Shown: positions 34,887 through 42,991 of the stretch, one piece after another
Position numbering within the stretch: position 1 is the stretch's first letter
How the letters are laid out: the number at the start of each line of letters is the position of its first letter
DNA from: Paenibacillus phytohabitans
Lineage (GTDB): Bacteria > Bacillota > Bacilli > Paenibacillales > Paenibacillaceae
Reading direction: 5' to 3'
Assembly (NCBI RefSeq): GCF_013141775.1
Contig: NZ_WHOB01000023.1
Coordinates: forward strand, 124,001-188,000
Length of the DNA: 64,000 bases
Program-made: the position numbers and the translations under genes
The notes under the pieces: generated by a model
The model's database searches: none
The model's input: the letters and a program-made list of their open reading frames with translations, nothing else
What the model was told of the DNA's origin: nothing

Positions 34887-35205
34887 GCTAATTTTTCCAT
34901 CCAGCCGTGCACCTTCATTCCTTGGTGGCCATTAGGTAATTGCCTTGTGTAAGTGACTCTACACCTTAAACGCAATAGTTTCGAAAAAGTTGCGCTTTGT
35001 TCAAAAAACTTTTTTTCTTTTTGTATCCCGGGCCCCGTTCCAATAGAAGAACCATATGTATGTTCTACTAACTATTGTTAATGTTGGGTGGCTACGGGAA
35101 TCAGTATAGCATAGACGCTTTCCAAACGTCATTAAGCAATATTTGTTAAGTTAATAAACATAATCTGCCTTTTTCAAACTCTAAAACATCTTTACTCTGG
35201 CATAA

Positions 35206-35235
35206 TAAAAAGCGCCGTTTCCGGCGCTCTTTTTT
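35206..35235 (-). terminator. Terminator of the 113-residue gene
   Basis: AGCGCCG (35211-35217) pairs with CGGCGCT (35222-35228) and the flanking A and T runs extend the stem. It lies about 12 bases after the stop at 35248 and could work in both directions. Confidence 0.88.
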
Positions 35236-35247
35236 ATGGCATATGAA

Positions 35248-35589
35248 CTAGCGGATCTTCATTGATAGTTGAATCAATTCCTGACGCTTCTCAGGGCTGG
35301 CATTTACATTCTCATACATTGCATCGATCGCCCCACGGTTCTCGCGGTAGCTCTTCTCATGTTTGATCGTAGTGTGCGACCAATCAATCAAAGCATTCTC
35401 GGCAATAACGAGGTCATTATATGCATCATGGAACCCAGTAGACTGTACAAGCTCTTCCATCAGTTCCTGTGTAATCTCCTGTAGTGCACGTTTGGCGGCA
35501 ATTTCCTTCTCCAGGATTTTGGCTCTATTCTCAAACATATTCTTTGCTTTCGTGTAATCCAGCTGTGCTTTTGATAAAATCGGTTTCAT
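35248..35589 (-). CDS. Small helical protein of unknown function
   Basis: A 113-residue, charged, almost wholly helical cytosolic protein (LDYTKAKNMFENRAKILEKE, QEITQELMEELVQ, AYNDLVIAENALIDWSHTTI), with heptad spacing suggesting a coiled coil. No signal peptide, membrane segment or catalytic motif is visible and I do not recognise the family. It has an AGGTGA ribosome site and its own terminator, and stands alone between two SLH-protein genes. Confidence 0.72.
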   Translation of the reverse strand: MKPILSKAQLDYTKAKNMFENRAKILEKEIAAKRALQEITQELMEELVQSTGFHDAYNDLVIAENALIDWSHTTIKHEKSYRENRGAIDAMYENVNASPEKRQELIQLSMKIR

Positions 35590-35697
35590 CGATGGCTTTC
35601 ACCTTTCAGAAAATATTATTTTCTAAGTTATTGTAACGTAAATCGGTGCAGATTACAAAAGTTAATGTGTACAGTATGTAATTAAATTACAATAAAA

Positions 35698-35727
35698 CAG
35701 GTCCGCGAACAGTTTTTCGCGGACCTG
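35698..35727 (-). terminator. Terminator of the SLH protein at 35745
   Basis: CAGGTCCGCGAA (35698-35709) pairs with TTCGCGGACCTG (35716-35727), a 12-bp perfect stem 17 bases after the stop. The tail is A/T-mixed, not a pure T run. Confidence 0.85.
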
Positions 35728-35744
35728 CTGTTCAAGTAGTCACA

Positions 35745-38700
35745 TTAGTTGAAGGTTTTCGGGAAGATGCTGGTGCTCTTCTGCAGCAGTGCTACAGCAA
35801 TTTTACCGGCTTCTGCTCTTGTAAGCTTGCCCTTTGGATTGAAATTATATACAGGCTTAGCTTGACCAGTAATCGTTGTTGCATTGCCCTCCATAATCTT
35901 CGCTTTTGATACGGCCTCAATGGCAGGCCTGGAATAGAAGTCCATACTGCCGGAGTCAACGAATGACTTCCCTAGGCTGGTTAACAATTTGGCATCGTTA
36001 GCAGACATTTTCAGCTTAAGGGCTCTGGCGATCATTACCGCTGCCTGCTCACGGGTCAGTGATTGGTCAGGTCCGAAGAATCCGTCACTAAGACCGGTAA
36101 TAATTCCTGCTCTCGCTGCTGTCTCAATGCTTTTGAAGTTCCATGTTGTTGAAACAGCTTCTGGTACGATATCGAAAAATGTTTGTTTATTGGGATCATA
36201 ACTCAGCGGAATGCTCAATCCTGTTACAAGCAAAGTAGCAAACTCCCCGCGGGTCGTTGTATCATCTGCTCCAAAAGCATCGGATCGGATGTTGGTCATG
36301 ATGCCTTTAGAATACAGGCCATTCAGAATATTTCTCGCCCAAGGGTGATTGGTGATGTCCGTGAATCCTCTGCGCAGCTTCATTACGGTATAATAACCGA
36401 ACTCATCAAAGGGTACCGTAACCGTGTGGTTTTTGGTATCCACCTCTCCGCCAATGTTCTCCCACTTCCCTGCATCGGTATATCGGAAAACAGTAACAGT
36501 CGTCCCGACCTCATCCACTATGCTGGAGTTAAAGCTTAGAGTTAGCTCACCGCGCTGTGACGGGACAATTTTGCGTGTGGAACTGTATTGCGTGAAATAT
36601 CCTTCTATAGAATAAGGAGCAATTCCGTTCGTCGCTGGCAGATAGGACTGTGAGCCTTGGGTTCCCGACTCTCCTAGCCCGCCGTTCAGCCAATAAATAT
36701 CCGATACTCTGGAGAAATTATTGGTAGTGGCTGTCGAGGTAAATCTCAGTACAAGCTCTTGGGGAATGACCAGCGGAAGCTTCCCGCCAAGAGTCCGGCT
36801 GTCCGAAGGACTGACATTGATGATATTCCCGTAATCGTTAGTCCGCTCTACGACACCGTCCACGGGATCTGCAATCCCAAACAGCAGTTTCGTATCCGGA
36901 TAATATTTAGCGGCCCCTGTAGTTGTGTAACCCTTCATAATTGTCCCTTTCGGGAATGAAAGCTGCAGCGCTTTGTTAAATACAGTGTATTTCGTCGCTA
37001 CCTTCTCTGCCATAAACTGAGTATCGATCTGTATAGCACTCGCATAATAAACAGAAATTGTATCGTTCAGGGTAGAATCTGCCCGGACGATTTGAATTTT
37101 GATCGTTGTTGCCTTATCCGGTTTCAAGCCTACAAAATCATACGTGAAGCGGTTCTCAAGATCTGTACGCTTCACAGCCTCATACTTATCAATCATAACC
37201 TTGGTTGCACCTTCAGCTTCAATATCGAAGCGGACAAAGTTCTTATTCACTACAATCTGATCCCCGACTGTTGCTACAGGGGACAAGACCCTGTAAGGAG
37301 ATACCTCACGTACGACTTCGAGCCGCTGCGTTGTTCTTGCTCCGGTCTTGTTGATTAGCTCCATAGTGTATACGTGGCTTCCAGGAGCATCAAATTTGAA
37401 GTCCCGCAGACGCAGAATGAAATCCTTGCTGCTGCCGTAATAATCAAAATATATTCCGGTTGGATTAGACGGTACAGGGCCAAGCAGCTTATCCGTGGTA
37501 CCCAGCATGTCCGCAGTACCTGTTGAGGTGAAAATCAGCTCTGAACCTCTGTAGAGGTTCATGGTAGTCGCTCCACCACCCCGGAGCACCAGATCATAGC
37601 TCTCTGCATTGGTAGTGTACTTTTCATCTTTATAGACGAATTCTGCAGGCAATGCGAGAATTTTATTGCGCTCAGTTTCATTGCTTAATGACTGAGTCGA
37701 GAAGGCAGTACGCCCGGTTCCTATCGCCGGATGAAACTGCGTCAAATTCGATACATTAGTATCAATAATATATATCTTCAGCTCTTTGGTGATGATCCGC
37801 TGATTCTGGCCGTTATCCTGGGATATCCCGGTGAATACAATCTTATTCTCTCCATAGACCAGCGGACCGGACTGGGTGATCCACAAATCGAAACTGAAGG
37901 TCTGTTTGTCTTTGTCTACACCTAAAGTAAATTTATTAACGCGTGTATTTCCAACACTGTCTTTGGTATCAGGGAGGAGATTACTGTCAATCCCGTTAAT
38001 CTGAACCTGGGCACTCACGAAATTCTCGAACCCGATATATTCACCCGAAACCTTCATGCTAGTCTCAGCTGCAGAATTAAACTCATAAGTCTGCCCATCC
38101 TGCAAACTGCTTACATAGATATAGTTCTTGGATATATACGAAATATCTGCATTATAGTAGGAATTAGATGTCCCATAACGGAACTGTACCTTCTGTTGTC
38201 CGTTGGAGAAACCGGTAATTTTGTAAATGTACTCGTTAGTTCCCTGTCCAGTCATTCCGGTGATAGGTGGATCTGTCAAAGCCAGCGCTTTGTTGCTAAG
38301 CGGGAGATAATTGGCCGATAATTTGGCTGTGTCGACGCCAACATTGGTTTTTACCAGAATGTAGAAGTTATCCTTCTCCATCTGTTGTCCGTTCAGAGGC
38401 AGTTTGGAGATGTTTGAGATGCTGCCCGAACCTGTATATCCCGGAAGGTAATACATATCGGTAATTACAACTTCTCCCGGCAGATATCTATAGGAGTAGA
38501 CCAACGAAGAGCTGTATGTGCCATAGTCTACGGCCAGTGTAAATTCGTTTAGGCCTGTGGCAAGTGTTAAGTCCGCCTGTGTTGTGAATTTAACCAATTT
38601 GTACGCAGGGGTCACACCGTCAGCGCCGGGAATGGTTAACTCCTGATCAACCGATGCAATATTTACCGGAATAGGAGTCGTGGTATTTTTGTTAATAGTA

Positions 38701-39647
38701 AGCTTTCCTGAGCTTGCAAATGTAGTGCTGCTATAAGGGACCAGAATTTGACCGGAAAAACCGGCCTTACTAGAAGTGCTGTCACTAAGTGTAGGAATGT
38801 TGTTCAAAATATTATAAGTTCCTGAACCATGCACTAAGTTTAAGGATGCGTAAGGCTGATCCGTATCAAAAAAGTATAAGGAGCGTTCAATATCAATGGA
38901 ATCGGAAGCATTCTTAATAGCTATTTTAATATTCGTTAAGCCTGGCTTCAGTGTTAAGGAAGGGGAGAAGAACGTTCCGTCCTCAAGCAAGGTAGTTGTC
39001 AGTGCATTTCCGCCATTCACAGAAATTGTAACCTGCGTCGCATTCGTTGCCTTACCCTGCAGCGTAACTGTATCGACGGGAACGACTACTTGTGTCCCTT
39101 CATTTAGATTAAGTGCTGCAGGACCACCGAGCACTTGAAGTGCAGATAGATATGGAACTTTGTCGTAAAGGATATAAAAGGACTCCGAACGCGTCAGGTT
39201 ACCCTGCATACCGGAGAAAGTAATTTTATTAAAGCCTGCATATAAAACAACACCGCTAGTAGTAAAGCGATTGCTTGGACTGTTGGCGTCGGGTGTAACC
39301 GTACCTGTAGTCAAACGGGTAGAGTCTGTAGTCCACTTTCCGTTTGTACTTTGAGTCAGTTGCTCAACAGTAACCTTCATTGTAGATGATGTTACCTGAG
39401 AATAGGTACCTGTAATAGACAGGTTTTGGTTCGTAGTCAGATACACACTGGATCGGCTGATTAGCCCTTCTGCACCTGCTGTTATTACATTCGGATCCAG
39501 AACAACGGTATCCCGCAACTTGAGCTCATCCGGACTGAAGTAAGTCGTGGTAGCTGCCGCCGCAAGGGGCGTATATTTGCCTGGAAACATAGAAACGATC
39601 AGTGCCGCCAGCAGCAGCCAAACGAATGGTCTCTTAAAGCGTAACAT
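35745..39647 (-). CDS. SLH-domain surface protein, 1300 residues
   Basis: It has a signal peptide (FKRPFVWLLLAALIVSMF, cleavage near ALAAAA). A long extracellular region of beta-rich, Ig-like units follows, with phrases such as VPVDTVTLQGKATNATQVTI and TLKPGLTNIKIAIKNA, which look like glucodextranase-type Ig domains. Three SLH domains lie at the C-terminus (GFTDITNHPWARNILNGLYS; AVSTTWNFKSIETAARAGII; YSRPAIEAVSKAKIMEG...LTRAEAGKIAVALL). An intervening segment (FNSSIVDEVGTTVTVFRYTD ... FDEFGYYTVMKL) is often found just before SLH domains in large surface proteins. The start has a GGAGAG site. It lies beside the tagO/csaB anchor genes. Confidence 0.85.
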   Translation of the reverse strand: MLRFKRPFVWLLLAALIVSMFPGKYTPLAAAATTTYFSPDELKLRDTVVLDPNVITAGAEGLISRSSVYLTTNQNLSITGTYSQVTSSTMKVTVEQLTQSTNGKWTTDSTRLTTGTVTPDANSPSNRFTTSGVVLYAGFNKITFSGMQGNLTRSESFYILYDKVPYLSALQVLGGPAALNLNEGTQVVVPVDTVTLQGKATNATQVTISVNGGNALTTTLLEDGTFFSPSLTLKPGLTNIKIAIKNASDSIDIERSLYFFDTDQPYASLNLVHGSGTYNILNNIPTLSDSTSSKAGFSGQILVPYSSTTFASSGKLTINKNTTTPIPVNIASVDQELTIPGADGVTPAYKLVKFTTQADLTLATGLNEFTLAVDYGTYSSSLVYSYRYLPGEVVITDMYYLPGYTGSGSISNISKLPLNGQQMEKDNFYILVKTNVGVDTAKLSANYLPLSNKALALTDPPITGMTGQGTNEYIYKITGFSNGQQKVQFRYGTSNSYYNADISYISKNYIYVSSLQDGQTYEFNSAAETSMKVSGEYIGFENFVSAQVQINGIDSNLLPDTKDSVGNTRVNKFTLGVDKDKQTFSFDLWITQSGPLVYGENKIVFTGISQDNGQNQRIITKELKIYIIDTNVSNLTQFHPAIGTGRTAFSTQSLSNETERNKILALPAEFVYKDEKYTTNAESYDLVLRGGGATTMNLYRGSELIFTSTGTADMLGTTDKLLGPVPSNPTGIYFDYYGSSKDFILRLRDFKFDAPGSHVYTMELINKTGARTTQRLEVVREVSPYRVLSPVATVGDQIVVNKNFVRFDIEAEGATKVMIDKYEAVKRTDLENRFTYDFVGLKPDKATTIKIQIVRADSTLNDTISVYYASAIQIDTQFMAEKVATKYTVFNKALQLSFPKGTIMKGYTTTGAAKYYPDTKLLFGIADPVDGVVERTNDYGNIINVSPSDSRTLGGKLPLVIPQELVLRFTSTATTNNFSRVSDIYWLNGGLGESGTQGSQSYLPATNGIAPYSIEGYFTQYSSTRKIVPSQRGELTLSFNSSIVDEVGTTVTVFRYTDAGKWENIGGEVDTKNHTVTVPFDEFGYYTVMKLRRGFTDITNHPWARNILNGLYSKGIMTNIRSDAFGADDTTTRGEFATLLVTGLSIPLSYDPNKQTFFDIVPEAVSTTWNFKSIETAARAGIITGLSDGFFGPDQSLTREQAAVMIARALKLKMSANDAKLLTSLGKSFVDSGSMDFYSRPAIEAVSKAKIMEGNATTITGQAKPVYNFNPKGKLTRAEAGKIAVALLQKSTSIFPKTFN

Positions 39648-39738
39648 GTGTATATCTCTCCTTTGAGTTTATGTTCTGATAAGCCTCACTTTGTACTTTA
39701 TCGGTTAGTAGAAGGTATATTTTTAGGGAATACAGCAA

Positions 39739-39766
39739 AAAACTCATCCCAAAAAGGATGAGTTTT
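39739..39766 (-). terminator. Terminator after tagO
   Basis: AAAACTCATCC (39739-39749) pairs with GGATGAGTTTT (39756-39766), with a loop of six bases. It lies 42 bases after the tagO stop. Confidence 0.9.
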
Positions 39767-39808
39767 GCTAACTTAAGGAAAAATCAATAAATGCGTGTCA
39801 ATTATAGT

Positions 39809-40936
39809 CTAAGATTTAGAACTGCGCTCTGGATCCAGCTTCATGCGCATTCTTAGGATTAAGTCAATGACCGGGCGTTTGGTTTTGCTGATCACACCAG
39901 TGATCTCTGCACCAATCTGCAGGAAGAAGAGCATAACGCAGATTACCACGAACGTAACCCAGTTGGCTTCATACAGCGAAGCGGATGTCTGGATGACAGC
40001 CAGAATTCCGAAGAAGGCGGCGATGCCATAAATAATCAATACGGTCTGGCGGTGGCTGAAGCCAAGTTCACGCAGGCAGTGATGAAGATGGCCTTTGTCC
40101 GGTGCAAAGATTGGCTTCTTCTGCAGCTTGCGCCGTACGATGGCAAAGAATGTATCCGATAAAGGAACCCCGATAATCAGGAGTGGTGTGATAAACGATA
40201 CCACCGCAATCTGCTTGAATCCGAGCAGCGCGAGCAGCGCCAGGCAGAAGCCCAGGAACAGCGAGCCTGTATCACCCATGAAGATTTTGGCGGGATGAAA
40301 GTTAAAGAACAGAAAACCGAGTATACTGCCCAGAAGCAGTAAGCACAGCAGAGCAACCATGGTATTGCCCATCAGGAAGGCCATTACAGCAATGGTGGCA
40401 ATCGCGATACCGGATACACCGGCTGCAAGCCCGTCCAGTCCGTCGATCAGATTCACGGCATTCGTGACGCCGACAATCCAGAAGATTGTAAGAGGGATGG
40501 CAATCCAGCTCTCCAGTGAAGAATAGCTATTATGAAAAGGAATGTTTACGAAATCAACAGTAATTCCAAACCCGAAAACGACGATGCAGGCTGCGGCAAT
40601 TTGGCCCAGCAGCTTCACCTTGGCTGATAGCTCGAACCGGTCATCGAGACCGCCGATCAGCACAATCAGACCACCGCCACAGAGCAGCGCTTTGATGAAG
40701 TTAGCCTCCTGCGGAGTGAAGTCATACGGAATAATCGGTAATACGGCAAGCAGGCCTAACACAAACGCCAGAAATATGCCGAGTCCGCCAAGGCGGGGCA
40801 TGATCTTCGTATGCACTTTACGGGCATTAGGCACATCTGTCGCACCGATCTTAATAGCAAATTTCTTAACGAGCGGCGTCAAAAGCAGTGCAAGTCCCAT
40901 GCACACAATAAATCCGGCGATGTATATGATTAACAT
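39809..40936 (-). CDS. tagO: Undecaprenyl-phosphate GlcNAc-1-phosphate transferase (TagO/WecA)
   Basis: A 375-residue polytopic membrane protein with about ten hydrophobic helices. Family motifs: DVPNARKVHTKIMPRLGG after the first helix, NLIDGLDGLAAGVSGIA (metal site), FFNFHPAKIFMGDTGS, and DKGHLHHCLRELGFSHRQ. It links GlcNAc-1-phosphate from UDP-GlcNAc to undecaprenyl phosphate on the cytosolic face, the first step for wall teichoic acid and for the secondary cell-wall polymer that binds SLH domains. It has its own promoter and terminator. The C-terminus is basic and cytosolic. Confidence 0.95.
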   Translation of the reverse strand: MLIIYIAGFIVCMGLALLLTPLVKKFAIKIGATDVPNARKVHTKIMPRLGGLGIFLAFVLGLLAVLPIIPYDFTPQEANFIKALLCGGGLIVLIGGLDDRFELSAKVKLLGQIAAACIVVFGFGITVDFVNIPFHNSYSSLESWIAIPLTIFWIVGVTNAVNLIDGLDGLAAGVSGIAIATIAVMAFLMGNTMVALLCLLLLGSILGFLFFNFHPAKIFMGDTGSLFLGFCLALLALLGFKQIAVVSFITPLLIIGVPLSDTFFAIVRRKLQKKPIFAPDKGHLHHCLRELGFSHRQTVLIIYGIAAFFGILAVIQTSASLYEANWVTFVVICVMLFFLQIGAEITGVISKTKRPVIDLILRMRMKLDPERSSKS

Positions 40937-40971
40937 TTGTTCAGTCGACCCCCATTTCTCTACCGCATTGA

Positions 40972-41001
40972 ATTATACGCTGAACCAAAAACAAATTCCA
41001 A
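40972..41001 (-). promoter_or_regulatory. Sigma-A type promoter of tagO
   Basis: Minus strand TTGGAA (40996-41001), 18 bases, TATAAT (40972-40977), about 40 bases before the tagO start. Confidence 0.7.
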
Positions 41002-41049
41002 TACCGTTTTTAGGCTGTTACACGGATTTTTTCAGTAAATATCCTCAAA

Positions 41050-41808
41050 TTACTGGTCTTTTGTCACTTTATCTTTCTCTCGTACCACTTTTACTGCGAA
41101 TTTCGGCAGCGCAAGCATTCTTTTGTAACGTGTAGGTTCCTTAATCAGCCGGTATAACCATTCTGCCCTCAATTTCTGGAAAGCTTTGGGGGCACGGCGG
41201 CTTTTGCCGGAGATTACATCGAAGCTCCCGCCGACGCCCATCATGACCGGAATCTGGAGCCGGGACTTATATTTAGCAATCCATGGCTCCTGGCTGTCTG
41301 CCCCTCTGGCAACGAAAAGCAGGTCAGGCTTAGTTTCGAGAATTCCGGCGATTATCTGCTCATCCTCATCCGGACCAAAGAACCCGTCATGATAACCTGC
41401 GATGACAATGCCGGGATATCCAGTTTGTAACCTAGAAGTCGTCTCGCGAATCACCTCGGGGGTTGAGCCCAGCAAATATACTCTCCAGTTGTAGCTTTCA
41501 CCCTGGCGCAATAATTCATGTAAAAGATCAAAACCCGCTACACGCTCAGCGACTGGCTCTTTGCAGTAATCCGCTGCCCACACTACACCAGTCCCGTCGG
41601 GAACTACAAGCTCTGCTGATTTCATAATCTCCATATACGACGGATTCTCAAGGGCCGCCATGACCATGATCGGGTTAGCGGTAATGACCTGGTGGGGAAC
41701 ACGATTATGAACCGCCTCCGTCAAATAAGAAACCGTTGTCTTCATATCAACTTTGGATACTCGAATGCCGAAAATTGGCACTGTTGGTATCGCGCTATCT
41801 GCTTTCAC
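41050..41808 (-). CDS. tagA: WecG/TagA-family N-acetylmannosaminyltransferase
   Basis: A 252-residue protein of the WecG/TagA/CpsF family: GIRVSKVDMKTTVSYLTEAV, NPIMVMAALENPSY, VVPDGTGVVWAADYC with the catalytic Asp region, RVAGFDLLHELL, and VGGSFDVISGKSRRAPKAFQ. It transfers ManNAc from UDP-ManNAc to the lipid-linked GlcNAc made by TagO. It starts with a GTG at 41806-41808, 7 bases after the csaB stop. With csaB it forms an operon; UDP-ManNAc would come from the epimerase at 63034. Confidence 0.92.
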   Translation of the reverse strand: MKADSAIPTVPIFGIRVSKVDMKTTVSYLTEAVHNRVPHQVITANPIMVMAALENPSYMEIMKSAELVVPDGTGVVWAADYCKEPVAERVAGFDLLHELLRQGESYNWRVYLLGSTPEVIRETTSRLQTGYPGIVIAGYHDGFFGPDEDEQIIAGILETKPDLLFVARGADSQEPWIAKYKSRLQIPVMMGVGGSFDVISGKSRRAPKAFQKLRAEWLYRLIKEPTRYKRMLALPKFAVKVVREKDKVTKDQ

Positions 41809-41815
41809 TTGTCAC

Positions 41816-42991
41816 TCATCCTTTACGGCGGAAATATTGGGCAACTTGCCGGGCCGGAGCCTCAGCTTCTTCAACCAGTGAAGCAATCAGCGGTTCACGC
41901 TCACGCTTCCATGCCTCTCCCGATTTCAGCAGCTCCAGAAGTCCCGCTGCAACCATATCACCTTCCAGCGCAGCTGTCGAACCTACCGGCCGGCAACCGA
42001 TCCGTTCAAGGAAATGGTCGATCTTCGGATCATAGGAGACCCCCATCAGCGGAACCCGTCTTCCGGCAGCATAGATCAGGCTGTGGAGCCGCATGCCAAT
42101 CAGCGCCTGACACTGTCCTACTTCACGCAGCATCTGCTGCGGATGGAGCGCATCCTCGCAAATACTGACGGTTCCCCCATGCTCCTCTACACCTTGTCCC
42201 AGCTTCTGCATGACATAACGTGAAGCCTCATTGTCCGCAGAATGATGAAAGGGCAGAAAACGTAAGTGAAGCGGCAGCTCTGCTGATACCTTCACCAGAC
42301 CTTCAGCCAATGCATCCAGCTCTTTGCGCGACTGCTCCCAGAAACGTACGGAGATGCCCACGGTATAAAGCTCTGTCTGCAGATTAGAGATATCTGAATC
42401 ATGGACATACGCATTGCCGCTACTCGGCTCATGCGTTTCTGTACGTATATCCTCCGGTAGCGTAAGGCCCATAACCGGGTCAGGGACGACATCTATCGTG
42501 CCCTTATCCAGACCCATAGACTGCAGCAGCAGGCGGGACTGCTCGTCCCGCACGGATACATAAGCACATTTACGGAAAATTGATTTGATCAGCGGATGAA
42601 ACAGCTTGCGGTTCACCGGGCCTATCCCCTGGGCATAGATAAAGGTTGGCTTGCCCATCCACTGGGCCAGCTTAATGATGGCCAGATAGTACGGAATAGT
42701 CTTGCTGCTTGTTACATCCTGCAGCAGACTGCCCCCGCCGCTTATCAGCCCGGCACTCTCTGATATTGCCTTCCGGACTTCCCCCAGCTTCATCCGGTGC
42801 ACGGATTCGACGCCGTAAGCAGCGGTTGTCCATTCCGGATCAATGGAGAGCACCACGGGCGTCAGCGTTATTCCAGCAGCCTCGGACTGCTTACGGAGTG
42901 CGTTCAGAATGGACTGCAGAACCGCCTCGTCTCCGCTGTTGCGGAATCCGTAATAACCCGAGATTATAATTTTTTGAGCAGCGGCGACCAT
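41816..42991 (-). CDS. csaB: Polysaccharide pyruvyl transferase CsaB
   Basis: 391 residues from the ATG at 42989-42991 (KIIISGYYGFRNSGDEAVLQ follows, the expected N-terminus); a longer reading to 43021 is possible. Other motifs: SGGGSLLQDVTSSKTIPYYL, YAQGIGPVNRKLF, and the C-terminal GMRLHSLIYAAGRRVPLMGV. CsaB adds pyruvate ketals to ManNAc of the secondary cell-wall polymer, creating the ligand for SLH domains. Three SLH proteins are encoded within the preceding 17 kb. The gene overlaps the end of the DUF5693-type gene by about 28 bases. Confidence 0.93.
   Translation of the reverse strand: MVAAAQKIIISGYYGFRNSGDEAVLQSILNALRKQSEAAGITLTPVVLSIDPEWTTAAYGVESVHRMKLGEVRKAISESAGLISGGGSLLQDVTSSKTIPYYLAIIKLAQWMGKPTFIYAQGIGPVNRKLFHPLIKSIFRKCAYVSVRDEQSRLLLQSMGLDKGTIDVVPDPVMGLTLPEDIRTETHEPSSGNAYVHDSDISNLQTELYTVGISVRFWEQSRKELDALAEGLVKVSAELPLHLRFLPFHHSADNEASRYVMQKLGQGVEEHGGTVSICEDALHPQQMLREVGQCQALIGMRLHSLIYAAGRRVPLMGVSYDPKIDHFLERIGCRPVGSTAALEGDMVAAGLLELLKSGEAWKREREPLIASLVEEAEAPARQVAQYFRRKG

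Larger units (their letters stand above)
34661..35247. other. Leader and control region of the S-layer gene
   Basis: 587 bases. It holds the promoter at 34858-34886, a leader of about 190 bases with an in-frame upstream start near 34732, and the terminator at 35206-35235 of the next gene. The remainder (about 34890-35200) is AT-rich with no recognised gene; S-layer genes commonly have several promoters and long leaders. Confidence 0.5.
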
